This document shows positions 8,471-17,505 of a stretch of DNA of 52,323 bases, one piece after another. The stretch spans positions 1-52,323 of the forward strand of contig NZ_JAGGPN010000002.1 in assembly GCF_018613795.1 (NCBI RefSeq), written 5' to 3'. The position numbers and the translations under genes are program-made. The DNA is from Arthrobacter sp. ISL-65 (GTDB lineage: Bacteria > Actinomycetota > Actinomycetes > Actinomycetales > Micrococcaceae). Each line of letters starts with the position of its first letter. The first letter of the stretch is position 1. The notes beneath the pieces are model-generated. The model searched no databases. It saw nothing but the letters and a program-made list of their open reading frames with translations, and was not told the DNA's origin.

Positions 8471-9394
8471 GTGTCATCCATGCGCACCAGCGTCGCGTTC
8501 CACGTCTCAGAGCAAGTGGCCGCGGCCGTTGCTGGAGGGCGCCCTGTCGTCGCTTTGGAATCGACCATTTTCACTCACGGGCTTCCCCGTCCGCGCAATC
8601 TCGAAGTTGCTTTGGAAGCCGAGGAACGCCTCCACAGTCAAGGAGTCGTTCCTGCAACGATCGGTGTCTTCGCCGGCGTTCCGACGGTAGGGCTCAACCT
8701 TGAGCAGATCACCTCGCTCTCCAATGACGGGGCAGTGAAGAAAGTCAGCCTCCGCGATCTTCCCGTGGCCGCTGCTCTTCGGCTCCACGGCGGCACCACC
8801 GTAGCAGCGACGGCGTTCCTGGCACATCGCGCCGGCATCAAAGTGTTCTCAACCGGCGGCTTGGGTGGAGTTCACCACGGTGCGGCAACATCCTTCGATG
8901 AATCTGCCGATATGACTACCCTGGCGGCTACCCCGATCATCGTCGTCAGCGCCGGCGTGAAGTCTATCCTGGACGTCGCGGCGACCCTCGAACGGTTCGA
9001 AACGCTCAACATCCCGGTCGTCGGTTACAAGACGAAGAAGTACCCTGGCTTCTACGTTTCCGACTCGGGGTTTGCGATCGAGTACGCGGTCAACACTCCG
9101 GAGGAAGTTGCAGCGATCTGCAGGGCACGCGATGACCTGCACATTGAATCGGCCGTCCTGTTGGCAAACCCGATCGCAGAGGACAAGCAGTTCCCTCCGG
9201 CCGAGCTGGACGATATTCTCTCCCGGGGGTGGGCGCAGGCAGAGAAGAACGGGATCAAGGGCAAGGACACCACACCGTTCCTGTTGGACTTCATTCAGCG
9301 CGATACGAATGGCCGCAGCGTGAATGTAAATGTCGATGTGTACCGCAGTAACGTGTCCCTTGGCGGCGAAGTCGCCATCGCGCTGACCCGCTAG
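8471..9394 (+). CDS. psuG: Pseudouridine-5'-phosphate glycosidase
   Basis: 307 residues from GTG 8471, which has GGGAG 6 nt upstream; an ATG at 8480 is the alternative. PsuG splits pseudouridine 5'-phosphate into uracil and ribose 5-phosphate in a Mn-dependent reaction. Family signatures are VVALESTIFTHGLPRPRN near the N-terminus, TVAATAFLAHRAGIKVFSTG followed by GLGGVHHGA, the active-site lysine region VVGYKTKKYPGFY, and DLHIESAVLLANPI near the C-terminus. The usual partner, a PfkB-type pseudouridine kinase, is not next to it, so the substrate must be phosphorylated by a kinase encoded elsewhere. Confidence 0.93.
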   Translation: MSSMRTSVAFHVSEQVAAAVAGGRPVVALESTIFTHGLPRPRNLEVALEAEERLHSQGVVPATIGVFAGVPTVGLNLEQITSLSNDGAVKKVSLRDLPVAAALRLHGGTTVAATAFLAHRAGIKVFSTGGLGGVHHGAATSFDESADMTTLAATPIIVVSAGVKSILDVAATLERFETLNIPVVGYKTKKYPGFYVSDSGFAIEYAVNTPEEVAAICRARDDLHIESAVLLANPIAEDKQFPPAELDDILSRGWAQAEKNGIKGKDTTPFLLDFIQRDTNGRSVNVNVDVYRSNVSLGGEVAIALTR

Positions 9395-9889
9395 CCCGGA
9401 GGAATGATGACGTTAGGTGCGGTCAGGCGGACGATGCAGGCCACTCATGGTGGTCCGGGGCGACCGGACTCTGGGCGGTGAACACCAAGCCAACCAGCTT
9501 CGCGGTGGCAGCCAAGCCCGACGGCTCGGTGTACGCCGACGGCTACCGGCAGAACTGGCCTCCAGCCGTCACCGGACGCCGGAGGAAAGGAGCAGGCTTC
9601 AGACCATCTGAGCTCCTCCGAGAGACTGCCCCTGAGGTTTGGATTGATCGGGCTCACATGACGCTCGGCTACGCGCGCAACGCATATGTCGGCAGCGGGA
9701 GGCTGACGGAGCTCGCCGGCGCCCTTGCCATATCCTGCGCGATGGCCGCGCACGCCGTGCTTGCCGCTCGGGGCGAATCGTACTTGTTGCCGTCCTTGCC
9801 CGCCCCTGTGGCATAGCCATAGAGTAGCGGTGCTTCAACTGATACAGTCTCGGCATCGTCAGGTGGAGTGGTGGGCAGGAGGTGGCCAC
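9395..9889. other. No confident gene
   Basis: A frame at 9478-9816 (112 codons, GTG start) opens with a protein-like segment (AVAAKPDGSVYADGYRQNW) but lacks a ribosome site and degenerates downstream. It may be a gene remnant. Nothing else is recognisable. Confidence 0.4.
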
Positions 9890-10167
9890 ATGGAATTCGT
9901 CGTGATGTATAGCCTCAGCGAAGGCATCGATCTCCCACGCGTTCTTGAAACGTTTCCCCGCCACAAGGCCTACTATGAAGCGTTCCAGGCCGGCGGCGGC
10001 GGGCTCCTCGCGCTGGGCCGGTTCCAACAATGGATCCGGCCGGTGCGTCGATGGCGATCCTCACCTCGCGCGAGGATGCTGAGCGCTTTGTCGCCGGTGA
10101 TCCGTTCATTCTTGAGGGGCTCGCCGTTCCTCGAATCCTTGAGTGGAACGCCGTGCGCTTCGACTAG
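9890..10167 (+). pseudogene. YCII-related protein, single-base frameshift
   Basis: The first frame reads MEFVVMYSLSEGIDLPRVLE and continues to GGGGLLALG. From about 10018 the sequence continues correctly one frame over as PVPTMDPAGASMAILTSRED, AERFVAGDPFILEGLAVPRI and LEWNAVRFD to a TAG at 10165. One extra C in the GGGCCGG run at about 10015-10021 would restore a 92-residue YCII-family protein (the span is 278 nt, one short of a multiple of three). AGGAGG is about 11 nt before the ATG. It is either a recent pseudogene or a sequencing error. Confidence 0.78.
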
Positions 10168-10220
10168 GCGCATTCCCCGTGTTAACCCGCTGATGCAGCT
10201 AGGAAGGTGGCCTGAGCTCT

Positions 10221-10784
10221 ATGACACCGAACCATCAGCAGCTGATCGGACTCCTGGCCCGCGCCGACCCGGGGTTTGCCGCCGGGGACTTCGCCACGAG
10301 GTTCAGGAGCGCTTCCGCGCCGGAGGGCGAGACGGGCTCTTTCCGGTACTTCCCGGGCGGTTTCTGGGAGGTCAGCAACGACGGTGCCGGCCGCTTCCTC
10401 ATGGCTCCGTGGGGCATCCGTGTTGAGCTGGAATCAGGTCTTGTCGAGGAAGGCCCTGGCAGGGGCACGCCACCCCGTACACCTCCGTGGTCCCTTGTGC
10501 TGCCGCGGTATTCGACATTCCTAGGCCGGGAGGATGATGACTGGCAGCTGGACGTCAGCCGGCTTCTGGTGGAGGAACCCGGCGTGCTGACTGCTGCGCT
10601 GACGAATCTGGAGGACCCCCAGTACAAGGGCACTCTGACAGTCAGCACGGAAACCTACACGATCACCTCAGTCGATCTGGGCCACGTGCTGCAGACGCTC
10701 GTCATCGTCCGTACCGAGCCCAACGATGACGATCTGGACGTCTTGGAGGACATCAAGACCAACGTCAAGGACGGCGGCAGCTGA
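10221..10784 (+). CDS. Hypothetical protein, acidic C-terminus
   Basis: 187 residues, not recognised. It has no signal peptide or membrane segment. The middle (GSFRYFPGGFWEVSNDGAG and WQLDVSRLLVEEPGVLTAAL) and the third-position GC bias look like a real soluble protein. The C-terminus is rich in Asp (NDDDLDVLEDIKTNVKDGG). A GGAAGG motif lies about 14 nt before the ATG. No neighbour suggests a function. Confidence 0.6.
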   Translation: MTPNHQQLIGLLARADPGFAAGDFATRFRSASAPEGETGSFRYFPGGFWEVSNDGAGRFLMAPWGIRVELESGLVEEGPGRGTPPRTPPWSLVLPRYSTFLGREDDDWQLDVSRLLVEEPGVLTAALTNLEDPQYKGTLTVSTETYTITSVDLGHVLQTLVIVRTEPNDDDLDVLEDIKTNVKDGGS

Positions 10785-11565
10785 CCCCGATTCAGGTCTC
10801 AGCCACTGTGCGAGCGTCTCCGCTGACATGGCTGCTTCCTAGTCGTGGTCCGGTCGCGGTCGGGTGTCCGCCGGGCCGGGCGTGCTATGGGGGGAATGCC
10901 TTCCGGACCCGGCTTTTCTGAAGCGGCGGGGTTGCGGCGACCTTGCTTTTGCTTCAGGGACACCCTGAGTTTCCCGCCGGCGCATTGGAAAATGCGGGTG
11001 ATGCCAGAGGGCCCGGTGTCTTCTGCACCCCGCATTTGCGGGGTCCACCCATCACTCTCAAGGTCTTTCCAAGATTCACGATGCTGGGAGGGCAATCCGC
11101 TTCGGCCTCCATCCCCGCTGCCGGCCGTTTCGCCAGCCTGGCACTGCCTCATCCAGGGTCTGCGTCTTGGCCTCATCCAGTTCGCCGCGGCGCAGCTTGG
11201 ACCGCTGAAGGTGCAGCCAGATCCCGAGGTCGTGCTCGTCTCCGGTGATGACGGCCTTGTGGCGGGGCCAGTCGTTACCGGCGTCCCGGTAGGCGACCAG
11301 GGCAAGCGACAAGCCGGTCCGGCGCAGCCCCCTTTGGGCATTTCCCCAATTTCCATCAAGCTAAGCGGGTGAGGGGCAGGGGAGTGGCCTATTCGCTGTT
11401 CCAGATTAGGCCGCGCATCTGAAAGGGGTGCATAAATAGCGTAGCTGTCGTGGTGGAGTTCCTCAGATCTGCTGTGCCGAATCTTTGGGCTGACAAAACC
11501 GTCGCCTGGTCATTCTTAAGATCCATGCAGTGACACAGCCTGCGAAGCCCGTAGCCGTAATTCCC
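10785..11565. other. Intergenic region with a helicase-associated-domain remnant
   Basis: Apart from the remnant at 11090-11312 nothing coding is recognisable. Fragments flanking the remnant on the minus strand are probably further debris of the same gene. Confidence 0.5.
11090..11312 (-). pseudogene. Helicase-associated domain fragment
   Basis: The minus strand reads ALVAYRDAGNDWPRHKAVIT, then GDEHDLGIWLHLQRSKLRRG and ELDEAKTQTLDEAVPGWR. This is the repeat pattern of the helicase-associated (HA) domain (W..., LGxWlxxQR, GxL, LDxxxPxW). Actinobacterial HA proteins carry several such repeats; here one remains without start or partner repeats. Confidence 0.65.
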
Positions 11566-12236
11566 TTAGAACAGCGGCCAGGGCACCGCTGACATCTCAC
11601 CGCTCGGAGCCGGAAACCGCCCTGCCAAGCGCAACCGGGCGCACCGCGCGGCGAGCGAAGCGATTTCTTCGGCGCTGAGCAAGTCCGCTAGGTTTCGGCC
11701 CAGCTCACCGTGCAGTCCTTCGCTGACACGATCGATGCTGTCGCGTTCATCGGTGGTCAGAGCGTCTCCCAGCCACCCCCACAGCACCGTGCGCAGCTTG
11801 TGGCCACGGTGAAAGGTGAGCCCATGGTCCACGCCGTGCCGGTGTCCGTCCGGCATGGCAAGAATGTGGTCGCCTTTGCGGTCGGCGTTGTTGACGACCA
11901 CGTCGAACACCGCCATGCGTCTGAGCGCTGGCGAGTCTTCGTGAACGAGGGCGACCATCCGTCCGTTCTCATCTCGTCCCTCGAGAACGTGTTTCCAGCC
12001 CGTTTCCAGCCCGTCTCCGGCACGACGTCCCAGCCGAAGACCTGCGAGACCAGGCAGGCGGCCACCTCCCGGTGAGCCAGGGTGCCGTGGGGAAAATCCC
12101 ACAGCGGACTTTCGCCTGCTATCGGCTTATAGACGACCACCACGTCGCCGATGCTGCCCAGGAATGTAGCGTTTGAAGCCGTCGTGATGCGGCCGGTGGG
12201 CGTCGGCTCGGCGGTCACTAGGTCCGGCGCTGGCAT
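11566..12236 (-). pseudogene. SCO1664-family protein, frameshifted by an 11-bp tandem duplication
   Basis: The N-terminal frame from ATG 12236 reads GRITTASNATFLGSIGDVVV, VYKPIAGESPLWDFPHGTLA and HREVAACLVSQVFGWDVVPET. The C-terminal frame reads VALVHEDSPALRRMAVFDVV, VNNADRKGDHIL and ...SAVPWPLF. The break coincides with two consecutive copies of an 11-bp unit at 11991-12012. Deleting one copy gives one 219-residue frame (671 minus 11 nt = 220 codons). In homologues I recall a longer linker at this point, so a deletion may also have occurred. The start overlaps the DUF3090 stop (TGATG). This kinase-like family of unknown function normally travels with DUF3090. Confidence 0.85.
11991..12012. 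repeat. 11-bp tandem duplication inside the SCO1664-family gene
   Basis: GTTTCCAGCCC occurs twice back to back (11991-12001 and 12002-12012) and shifts the reading frame of the gene at 11566-12236 by two. Confidence 0.9.
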
Positions 12237-12790
12237 CAGACCTCGGGAAGGGTGCAGATGTGCCCGTCGGCGTCTATGGGGTTACCGCAGAGCGAGCACA
12301 TCGGACGCCCGGCGCCCACGACCTCACGGGCGCGCTCGGCGAATGCGCGGGCGGTGCCGACCGGCATTCGCACCAGCAGCATTTCGGGCTCGTTAGCGCC
12401 GTCCTCATCACGGGATTCGTCGTTGTCATCAGCATCGACATCGGTGATGGGGTAGGCCTCTATAACGACCTGCGCCGTCGTTGGGTCCCAACCTAAGCTC
12501 ATGGCGCCGGTCCGAAACTGCTCCTGAACGGCCTCGAGCTGGTCATTGTCGACAAGTTCAATGGGAGTACTGGTGGGAACGCTGAAGGGGTTGCCCTCGA
12601 CGGTGATGAGCTGGTCGAGAATTTCGTCGATCTTCTCGGCGAACAGGGCCGACTGCTGCTTCTCCAGGGCAATACTCACGATCTGCGTCCCTGCGCGCAC
12701 CTGCAGGTAGAACGTGCGCGCCCCCGGAAGGCCAATGGTGCCAACGACGACCCGATCAGGCCAGGCAAACTCGTGAACACGTGTAGGCAT
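12236..12790 (-). CDS. DUF3090 family protein
   Basis: 184 residues, full length for this actinobacterial family of unknown function. Signatures are FAWPDRVVVGTIGLPGARTF near the N-terminus, EKQQSALFAEKIDEILDQL, and a C-terminal zinc-finger-like CSLCGNPIDADGHIC. In most actinobacteria it sits between an MSMEG_4193-type phosphoglycerate-mutase-fold gene and the SCO1664-family gene. Here it is the only intact member: the mutase upstream is truncated and the SCO1664 gene downstream is frameshifted. Confidence 0.93.
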   Translation of the reverse strand: MPTRVHEFAWPDRVVVGTIGLPGARTFYLQVRAGTQIVSIALEKQQSALFAEKIDEILDQLITVEGNPFSVPTSTPIELVDNDQLEAVQEQFRTGAMSLGWDPTTAQVVIEAYPITDVDADDNDESRDEDGANEPEMLLVRMPVGTARAFAERAREVVGAGRPMCSLCGNPIDADGHICTLPEV

Positions 12791-12814
12791 GTCAGTATTT
12801 TAGGCACATGAAAT

Positions 12815-12980
12815 TCATGGCGCCTTTTGCCCTGCACCGCCGCCCACCGGCGCATCGCCAGAGTGGATGCTGTTCGACAGCCACGACAGATCCCCCGCGT
12901 CGGTGTTGGTCTAGCGCCGTAGCGCACGATCGATACGGAGGCGGGGCCCACGTTAATACGCTGGAACATTCTGGTCATCG
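12815..12980 (-). pseudogene. MSMEG_4193-type phosphoglycerate-mutase-family protein, C-terminal remnant
   Basis: The minus strand reads RINVGPASVSIVRYGARPT, then one frame over TNTDAGDLSWL and ...GDAPVGGGAGQKAP before a TGA at 12815-12817. Both segments match the C-terminus of the histidine-phosphatase-fold protein that normally precedes DUF3090. The N-terminal catalytic part (RHG motif) is absent and the remnant carries a frameshift. Confidence 0.75.
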
Positions 12981-13356
12981 CAATAGCCCTTCGTAGTGAC
13001 GCTGCTGTGGCAGCGCGCCAGTTTGTCAGCTGGTTGGGCAAGCTGGAGGTCAGGCTGGCTATAAGGATGCTTTGGCCCTCGTCGCCAGCTCTTGCACTGC
13101 ATTCTGTGTGCGGGGATGGCTGAAGTCGGATCGGGATCCATCAGTGAATGCTTCTACCCCAGGTTTCGTGGGCGAGAAGCCCCATTCGCCACATCATCGC
13201 CCCGGAATGGATCGCATCTGATTCCGGGCGCGGCAAACCGGCAGGATCGAGCTGACGTCAACATTGACGCTCCCGCCGATTGTGCTTTGGCTTATCGCAC
13301 GGTCATTAAGAACGCTGAAGGTTCTCCACCACAGCGGTCCCTGGACCTGTACCTCA
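12981..13356. other. Gene-free interval
   Basis: No gene or RNA recognised between the mutase remnant and the terminator of the catabolic operon. It appears to be the junction where the 5' part of the mutase gene was lost. Confidence 0.45.
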
Positions 13357-13389
13357 TGTGGGTCTGCCCTTACGCCGGGCAGACCCACA
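13357..13389 (-). terminator. Hairpin terminator of the anthranilate operon
   Basis: A perfect 13-bp stem (arms 13357-13369 and 13377-13389) with a 7-nt loop starts 14 bp past the stop codon of the monooxygenase/reductase gene. There is no clear U-run, as is common for actinobacterial terminators. Confidence 0.65.
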
Positions 13390-13402
13390 GGACTTTGGCG
13401 TG

Positions 13403-15802
13403 CTACTTACTCGGAAGCAGGGAGGGTTCCTTGGCCAAGGTGTCGGGCGTCCAGCGCAGGTGCGCCGAAGTAGCCTCGGAGTCCGGTTCCCGCAGGAGGG
13501 AAAGACGCGGGCGGACGGCGTCGGTACGGGAACTCGGCGGCTTGCGGCGACCTGCCCTGAACTGGGGAATCCACTGGGCGCCGGGGCCCTGGTATTCCTG
13601 TTCGGCGGCGGCGTGCAGGGTCCACTGCGGGTCGTACAGGTGCGTACGGCCCAGTGCCACGAGATCGGCCCGGCCCGCAAGCAGGACGGAATTGACGTCG
13701 TCGTACGTGGAAATGGCGCCAACGGCGATCACGGCCACGCCTGCGGGTTCGGCTATTTCCTGTCGGATGCGGTCGGCAAACGGTGTCTGGTAGCTGCGTC
13801 CGAACGCGGGCTTCTCTTCCTTGGCCACCTGGCCTGTGGAGATATCGAGTCCGGCGGCGCCGTGGGCAACGAAAGCGCGGGCTATCTCGACCGAATCGTC
13901 GGAGGTGTTGCCGCCCTCGATCCAGTCGGTCGCTGAGATGCGGACCGTCACCGGCTTGCCGGCGGGCCACGCCGCCCGAACGGCGTCGAACACTTCCAAC
14001 GGGAACCGCAGGCGGTTCTCCAGGCTGCCGCCGTATTCATCCGACCGGCGGTTGGAGACCGGCGACAGGAAGGAAGACAGCAGGTAGCCGTGGGCGGCGT
14101 GGAGCTCCAGGAGGTCGAACCCGGCCTGGTCAGCCCGAAGCGTGGCGGCAACGAACTCTTCCTTGATGGCGTCCATGCCGGCGCGGTCGAGTTCCAGCGG
14201 TGTCTGGTTGCCTGGGCCGTAGGGCAGCGCGGACGGGCCCACCGCCTGCCAGTTGCCGGACTCCAACGGCTCGTCAATGCCTTCCCACATCAACCTGGTG
14301 GAGCCCTTGCGCCCGGAATGGCCGATCTGGGCGCCGATCTTCGCCGTGGAACGGGCATGGACAAAGTCCACGATTTCCTTCCAGCTGTCCCGCTGGGCGT
14401 CGGTGTAGAGGCCGCTGCAGCCAGGGGTGATGCGGCCGGCTTCTGAGACGCAGACCATCTCGGTCATGACCAGGCCGGCACCGCCAAGCGCCTTGGATCC
14501 GAGGTGGACCTTGTGGAAGTCGCCCGGGACCCCGTCGACAGCGGAGTACATATCCATGGGTGACACCACGATCCGGTTCTTCAGCTCCAGCCCGCCGATG
14601 CGGTATGGCTGGAACATGGCCGGCGCCACGGTCGGCAGGTCCTGTTGATCGGCGAAATTCCGGTCCACGGCCTCCGCGAACTCCGGGTCCCGCAGTCGCA
14701 GGTTTTCCTGGGTGATCCGCCGGGAACGGGTGAGCAGGTTGAACGCGAACTGTGTGGGGTCCTGGTCCTTGTACTGACCGATTCGCTCGAACCACTCCAG
14801 TGACGCCTGGGCGGCGCGCTGGGTGGAGGCGACCACAGGCCGCCGCTCGGCCTCATAGGCGGACAGGGCAGCTTCCATGTCGGCATGTTCGTGAAGGCAG
14901 GCGGCCAGGGCGAGTGAGTCCTCCATGGCCAGTTTGGTGCCAGAGCCGATGGAGAAATGTGCTGTGTGGGCTGCGTCGCCCACGAGCACAACGTTGCCCT
15001 TGCGCCAGCTCTGATTCCGCACCGTGTTGAAGTTCAGCCACTTGGAGTTGTTGGACAGGACCTCGTAGCCGCCCAGTTCCTCGGTGAAGATCGAGCGGAT
15101 TTTCGCGATCGCCTTCTCGTCGGAAACACCGGGCGGGAATACATCGTTCGCGGTCTCGTCAAAGCCCGCGGCGTGCCAGACGTCCTCGTGCATTTCCACG
15201 ATGAACGTGGAGCCCTCATCCGAGTACGGGTAGCCGTGGATCTGCATGACGCCCCACTCGGTTTCCTTGACGAAGAACTTGAAGGCCTCGAACACCTGGT
15301 CCGTTCCGAGCCACATGTACTTGTTGGTGCGCGGATCCAGATCGGGGCCAAAGGCGTCGGCGTACTTGGCCCGGATCTGCGAGTTGACGCCATCCGCGGC
15401 CAGCACAAGGTCGTAGTTGGCCTCGAGTTCCTCAATGGGCGGCGCCATGGTGCTGAATCGCACGTCGACGCTGAGTTCGATGCAGCGGCGCTGCAGCAGT
15501 TCCAGCAGTTCCTTGCGGCTCATGGCAGCGAACCCCTGGCCGCCCACGGTCACGGTCTCTTCGCGGAAGTGGATGTCGATGTCCGACCAGCGGGCGAAGC
15601 GGCGGCTCATGTATTCGGCAACCACGGGATCGGCGTTGCCGATGCCGCCCAGCGTTTCATCGGAGAAAACGACGCCGAAACCAAAGGTATCCGTGGCGGC
15701 ATTGCGTTCCCAGAGTGTGATGTCGTGTGACGGGTCGAGCTGCTTCATCAGTGCTGCGAAGTACAGGCCTCCGGGGCCGCCTCCGACGATTGCGATCTTC
15801 AT
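13403..15802 (-). CDS. 2-Aminobenzoyl-CoA (anthraniloyl-CoA) monooxygenase/reductase
   Basis: 799 residues with two fused domains. The N-terminal flavoprotein hydroxylase (about 1-380) starts MKIAIVGGGPGGLYFAALMK with the FAD GxGxxG motif and has VLVGDAAHTAHFSIGSGTKL. The C-terminal Old-Yellow-Enzyme-type domain (about 400-760) has RIVVSPMDMYS, IGHSGRKGS and HAAHGYLLSSFLSP. The same architecture is known for the anthraniloyl-CoA monooxygenase/reductase of Azoarcus evansii, which hydroxylates C5 and then reduces the ring, and for salicylyl-CoA 5-hydroxylase. The ATG at 15802 has AGGGAC upstream and lies 13 nt past the CoA-ligase stop. The ligase neighbour makes anthraniloyl-CoA the likeliest substrate. 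It is the last gene of the operon. Confidence 0.9.
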   Translation of the reverse strand: MKIAIVGGGPGGLYFAALMKQLDPSHDITLWERNAATDTFGFGVVFSDETLGGIGNADPVVAEYMSRRFARWSDIDIHFREETVTVGGQGFAAMSRKELLELLQRRCIELSVDVRFSTMAPPIEELEANYDLVLAADGVNSQIRAKYADAFGPDLDPRTNKYMWLGTDQVFEAFKFFVKETEWGVMQIHGYPYSDEGSTFIVEMHEDVWHAAGFDETANDVFPPGVSDEKAIAKIRSIFTEELGGYEVLSNNSKWLNFNTVRNQSWRKGNVVLVGDAAHTAHFSIGSGTKLAMEDSLALAACLHEHADMEAALSAYEAERRPVVASTQRAAQASLEWFERIGQYKDQDPTQFAFNLLTRSRRITQENLRLRDPEFAEAVDRNFADQQDLPTVAPAMFQPYRIGGLELKNRIVVSPMDMYSAVDGVPGDFHKVHLGSKALGGAGLVMTEMVCVSEAGRITPGCSGLYTDAQRDSWKEIVDFVHARSTAKIGAQIGHSGRKGSTRLMWEGIDEPLESGNWQAVGPSALPYGPGNQTPLELDRAGMDAIKEEFVAATLRADQAGFDLLELHAAHGYLLSSFLSPVSNRRSDEYGGSLENRLRFPLEVFDAVRAAWPAGKPVTVRISATDWIEGGNTSDDSVEIARAFVAHGAAGLDISTGQVAKEEKPAFGRSYQTPFADRIRQEIAEPAGVAVIAVGAISTYDDVNSVLLAGRADLVALGRTHLYDPQWTLHAAAEQEYQGPGAQWIPQFRAGRRKPPSSRTDAVRPRLSLLREPDSEATSAHLRWTPDTLAKEPSLLPSK

Positions 15803-15815
15803 GGATCGGTCCCTT

Positions 15816-17468
15816 CTAGGCTTGGGGTGCTGCCGCGTGGGCCAGCTGGTCGTTGTTGTTTTCGAGGCTTTGCCGCAGTTTGAAATGCTGCAGCTTTCCG
15901 CTGGGGTTACGCGGCAGTTCAGCAACGAACCGGACATCGCGCGGATACTTGTACGGGGCGATCGTTTGTTTGACGTAGTCCTGGATTTCCTTGCGCTTCG
16001 CCTCGTCGCCGTCGACGCCGGGGAAAAGGACGATGAAGGCACAGACCACGCTTCCGCGCTCCGGGTCCGGCCGCCCGATCACGGCACTCTCCATGACGTC
16101 GGGGTGCTGGTTGATGGCCGCCTCGACCTCCGGGGCACCAATGTTGTAACCGGAGGAGATGATCATGTCATCGGAGCGAGACTGGTAGATGAAGTAGCCG
16201 TCCTCGTCCCTGACGAAGGTGTCGCCGGTGATGTTCCAGCCGTGGGAGACGTACCGGGATTGGCGCTCGTCATCGAGGTAGCGGCAGCCGGTGGGTCCCA
16301 GGACAGCAAGCCGGCCGGGCTGGTTGGGACCCAGTTCGCAGCCGTCCTCGTCCAAAATGGCCGCCCGGAACCCGGGAACGGCCTTGCCCGTTGCGCCGGG
16401 CCGGCTGTCATCGCCGGTGGCCGAGATGAACACATGGAGCATTTCCGTGGCTCCGATGCCGTTCACCAGCCGGACCCCGGTGGCATCGTAGACAGCCTGC
16501 CATGTTTCCTTGGGCAGGTGCTCGCCGGCCGAGACTGCGATCCTCAGCCGGCTGAGCAGGTCGCCGCGCCCGGCCTTGAGGATGGCCCGGTAGGCAGTGG
16601 GGGCGGTGAAGAGGATTGATGCACCGGCGGCAGCCGCGTTCTCTGCCAGTTCCACGGGTGCTGCGCGCTCGGTCAGCAGCGCGGAGGCACCGAAGCGGAG
16701 TGGAAAGATGACCAGCCCGCCGAGTCCGAAGGTGAATGCGACCGGTGGCGAGCCCGCGAAGACGTCCTCGGCTGTGGGCTGGAGGATGTGGCGGCCAAAC
16801 GTGTCGGCGATCGCCAGGATATCCCGGTGGAAATGCATGGTGATCTTGGGGGTGCCGGTGGTGCCGGAGGTGGGGCCCAGGATCGCGACGTCGTCTGCTG
16901 CCGTTTCAATGGTGGTGAATTTTCCGCTTTTGGCCGCGCAGCGGACGGCGAAATCGCCGATGCCGGGGCCTCCGTACGCGAGGACGGCCACGCCGGCATC
17001 CGGAGCGGCGGCCAGATCGTCAATGAAGCGGTGGTCGGAGAGTGCCACAACGGGCTTGGTCAGCTGGATCAGTGTCTGGATCTCGGCGGCCCGCAGCATC
17101 GGCATGGTGGTGACGACGACGGCACCTGCCTTGAGTACGCCCAGCCAGGCAGCCACGATCCAGGGGTTGTTGGGTCCCCGCAGCATCACGCGGTTCCCCG
17201 GAACCACGCCGAAATCCTCGGTGAGCACCTGCGCTGCCTGGTTGGCCCGAAGCTGCAGTTCACCGTAGGTCCAGACCTCGCCGTCGGGCGTGCGGAGTGC
17301 CGGCCGGTCGAGGCCGTAGTGCGCCGCGGTGTCATCGATGAGGACTGCCGCTGCATTCAGCTGCTCGGGGTATTGAAGTTCCGGGAGGGTGAACTCGAGG
17401 GCCGGCCAGGTCGCAGCCGGCGGCAGGTGGTCCCGCGTAAATGTGTCCACATGGGCCGATGTGCTCAT
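15816..17468 (-). CDS. 2-Aminobenzoate-CoA ligase (benzoate-CoA ligase family)
   Basis: 550 residues, an AMP-forming acyl-CoA synthetase. Motif A8/P-loop is ILGPTSGTTGTPKITMHFHR, the A5 region is NGIGATEMLHVF, the A7 aspartate is in GWNITGDTFVRDEDGYF, and the C-terminal catalytic lysine is in NPSGKLQHF. The form TMHFHRD and IGATEMLH is typical of benzoate/2-aminobenzoate-CoA ligases. The ATG at 17468 has AAGGAG 5 nt upstream. It activates an aromatic acid, most likely anthranilate, for the monooxygenase/reductase encoded just downstream. Confidence 0.88.
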   Translation of the reverse strand: MSTSAHVDTFTRDHLPPAATWPALEFTLPELQYPEQLNAAAVLIDDTAAHYGLDRPALRTPDGEVWTYGELQLRANQAAQVLTEDFGVVPGNRVMLRGPNNPWIVAAWLGVLKAGAVVVTTMPMLRAAEIQTLIQLTKPVVALSDHRFIDDLAAAPDAGVAVLAYGGPGIGDFAVRCAAKSGKFTTIETAADDVAILGPTSGTTGTPKITMHFHRDILAIADTFGRHILQPTAEDVFAGSPPVAFTFGLGGLVIFPLRFGASALLTERAAPVELAENAAAAGASILFTAPTAYRAILKAGRGDLLSRLRIAVSAGEHLPKETWQAVYDATGVRLVNGIGATEMLHVFISATGDDSRPGATGKAVPGFRAAILDEDGCELGPNQPGRLAVLGPTGCRYLDDERQSRYVSHGWNITGDTFVRDEDGYFIYQSRSDDMIISSGYNIGAPEVEAAINQHPDVMESAVIGRPDPERGSVVCAFIVLFPGVDGDEAKRKEIQDYVKQTIAPYKYPRDVRFVAELPRNPSGKLQHFKLRQSLENNNDQLAHAAAPQA

Positions 17469-17505
17469 GGCCACTCCTTCTATGGTTCGTGCTTCTGATG
17501 TCGGA

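Noticed and set aside
13358..15730. Long plus-strand open frames opposite the catabolic genes
   Set aside because: They are antisense frames of clearly identified minus-strand genes with family motifs.
15803..16042. N-terminal extension of the monooxygenase/reductase frame by 80 codons
   Set aside because: The extension is antisense-frame reading within the CoA-ligase gene (Ser/Thr/Arg-rich). The ATG at 15802 with AGGGAC upstream and the immediate FAD motif marks the true start.
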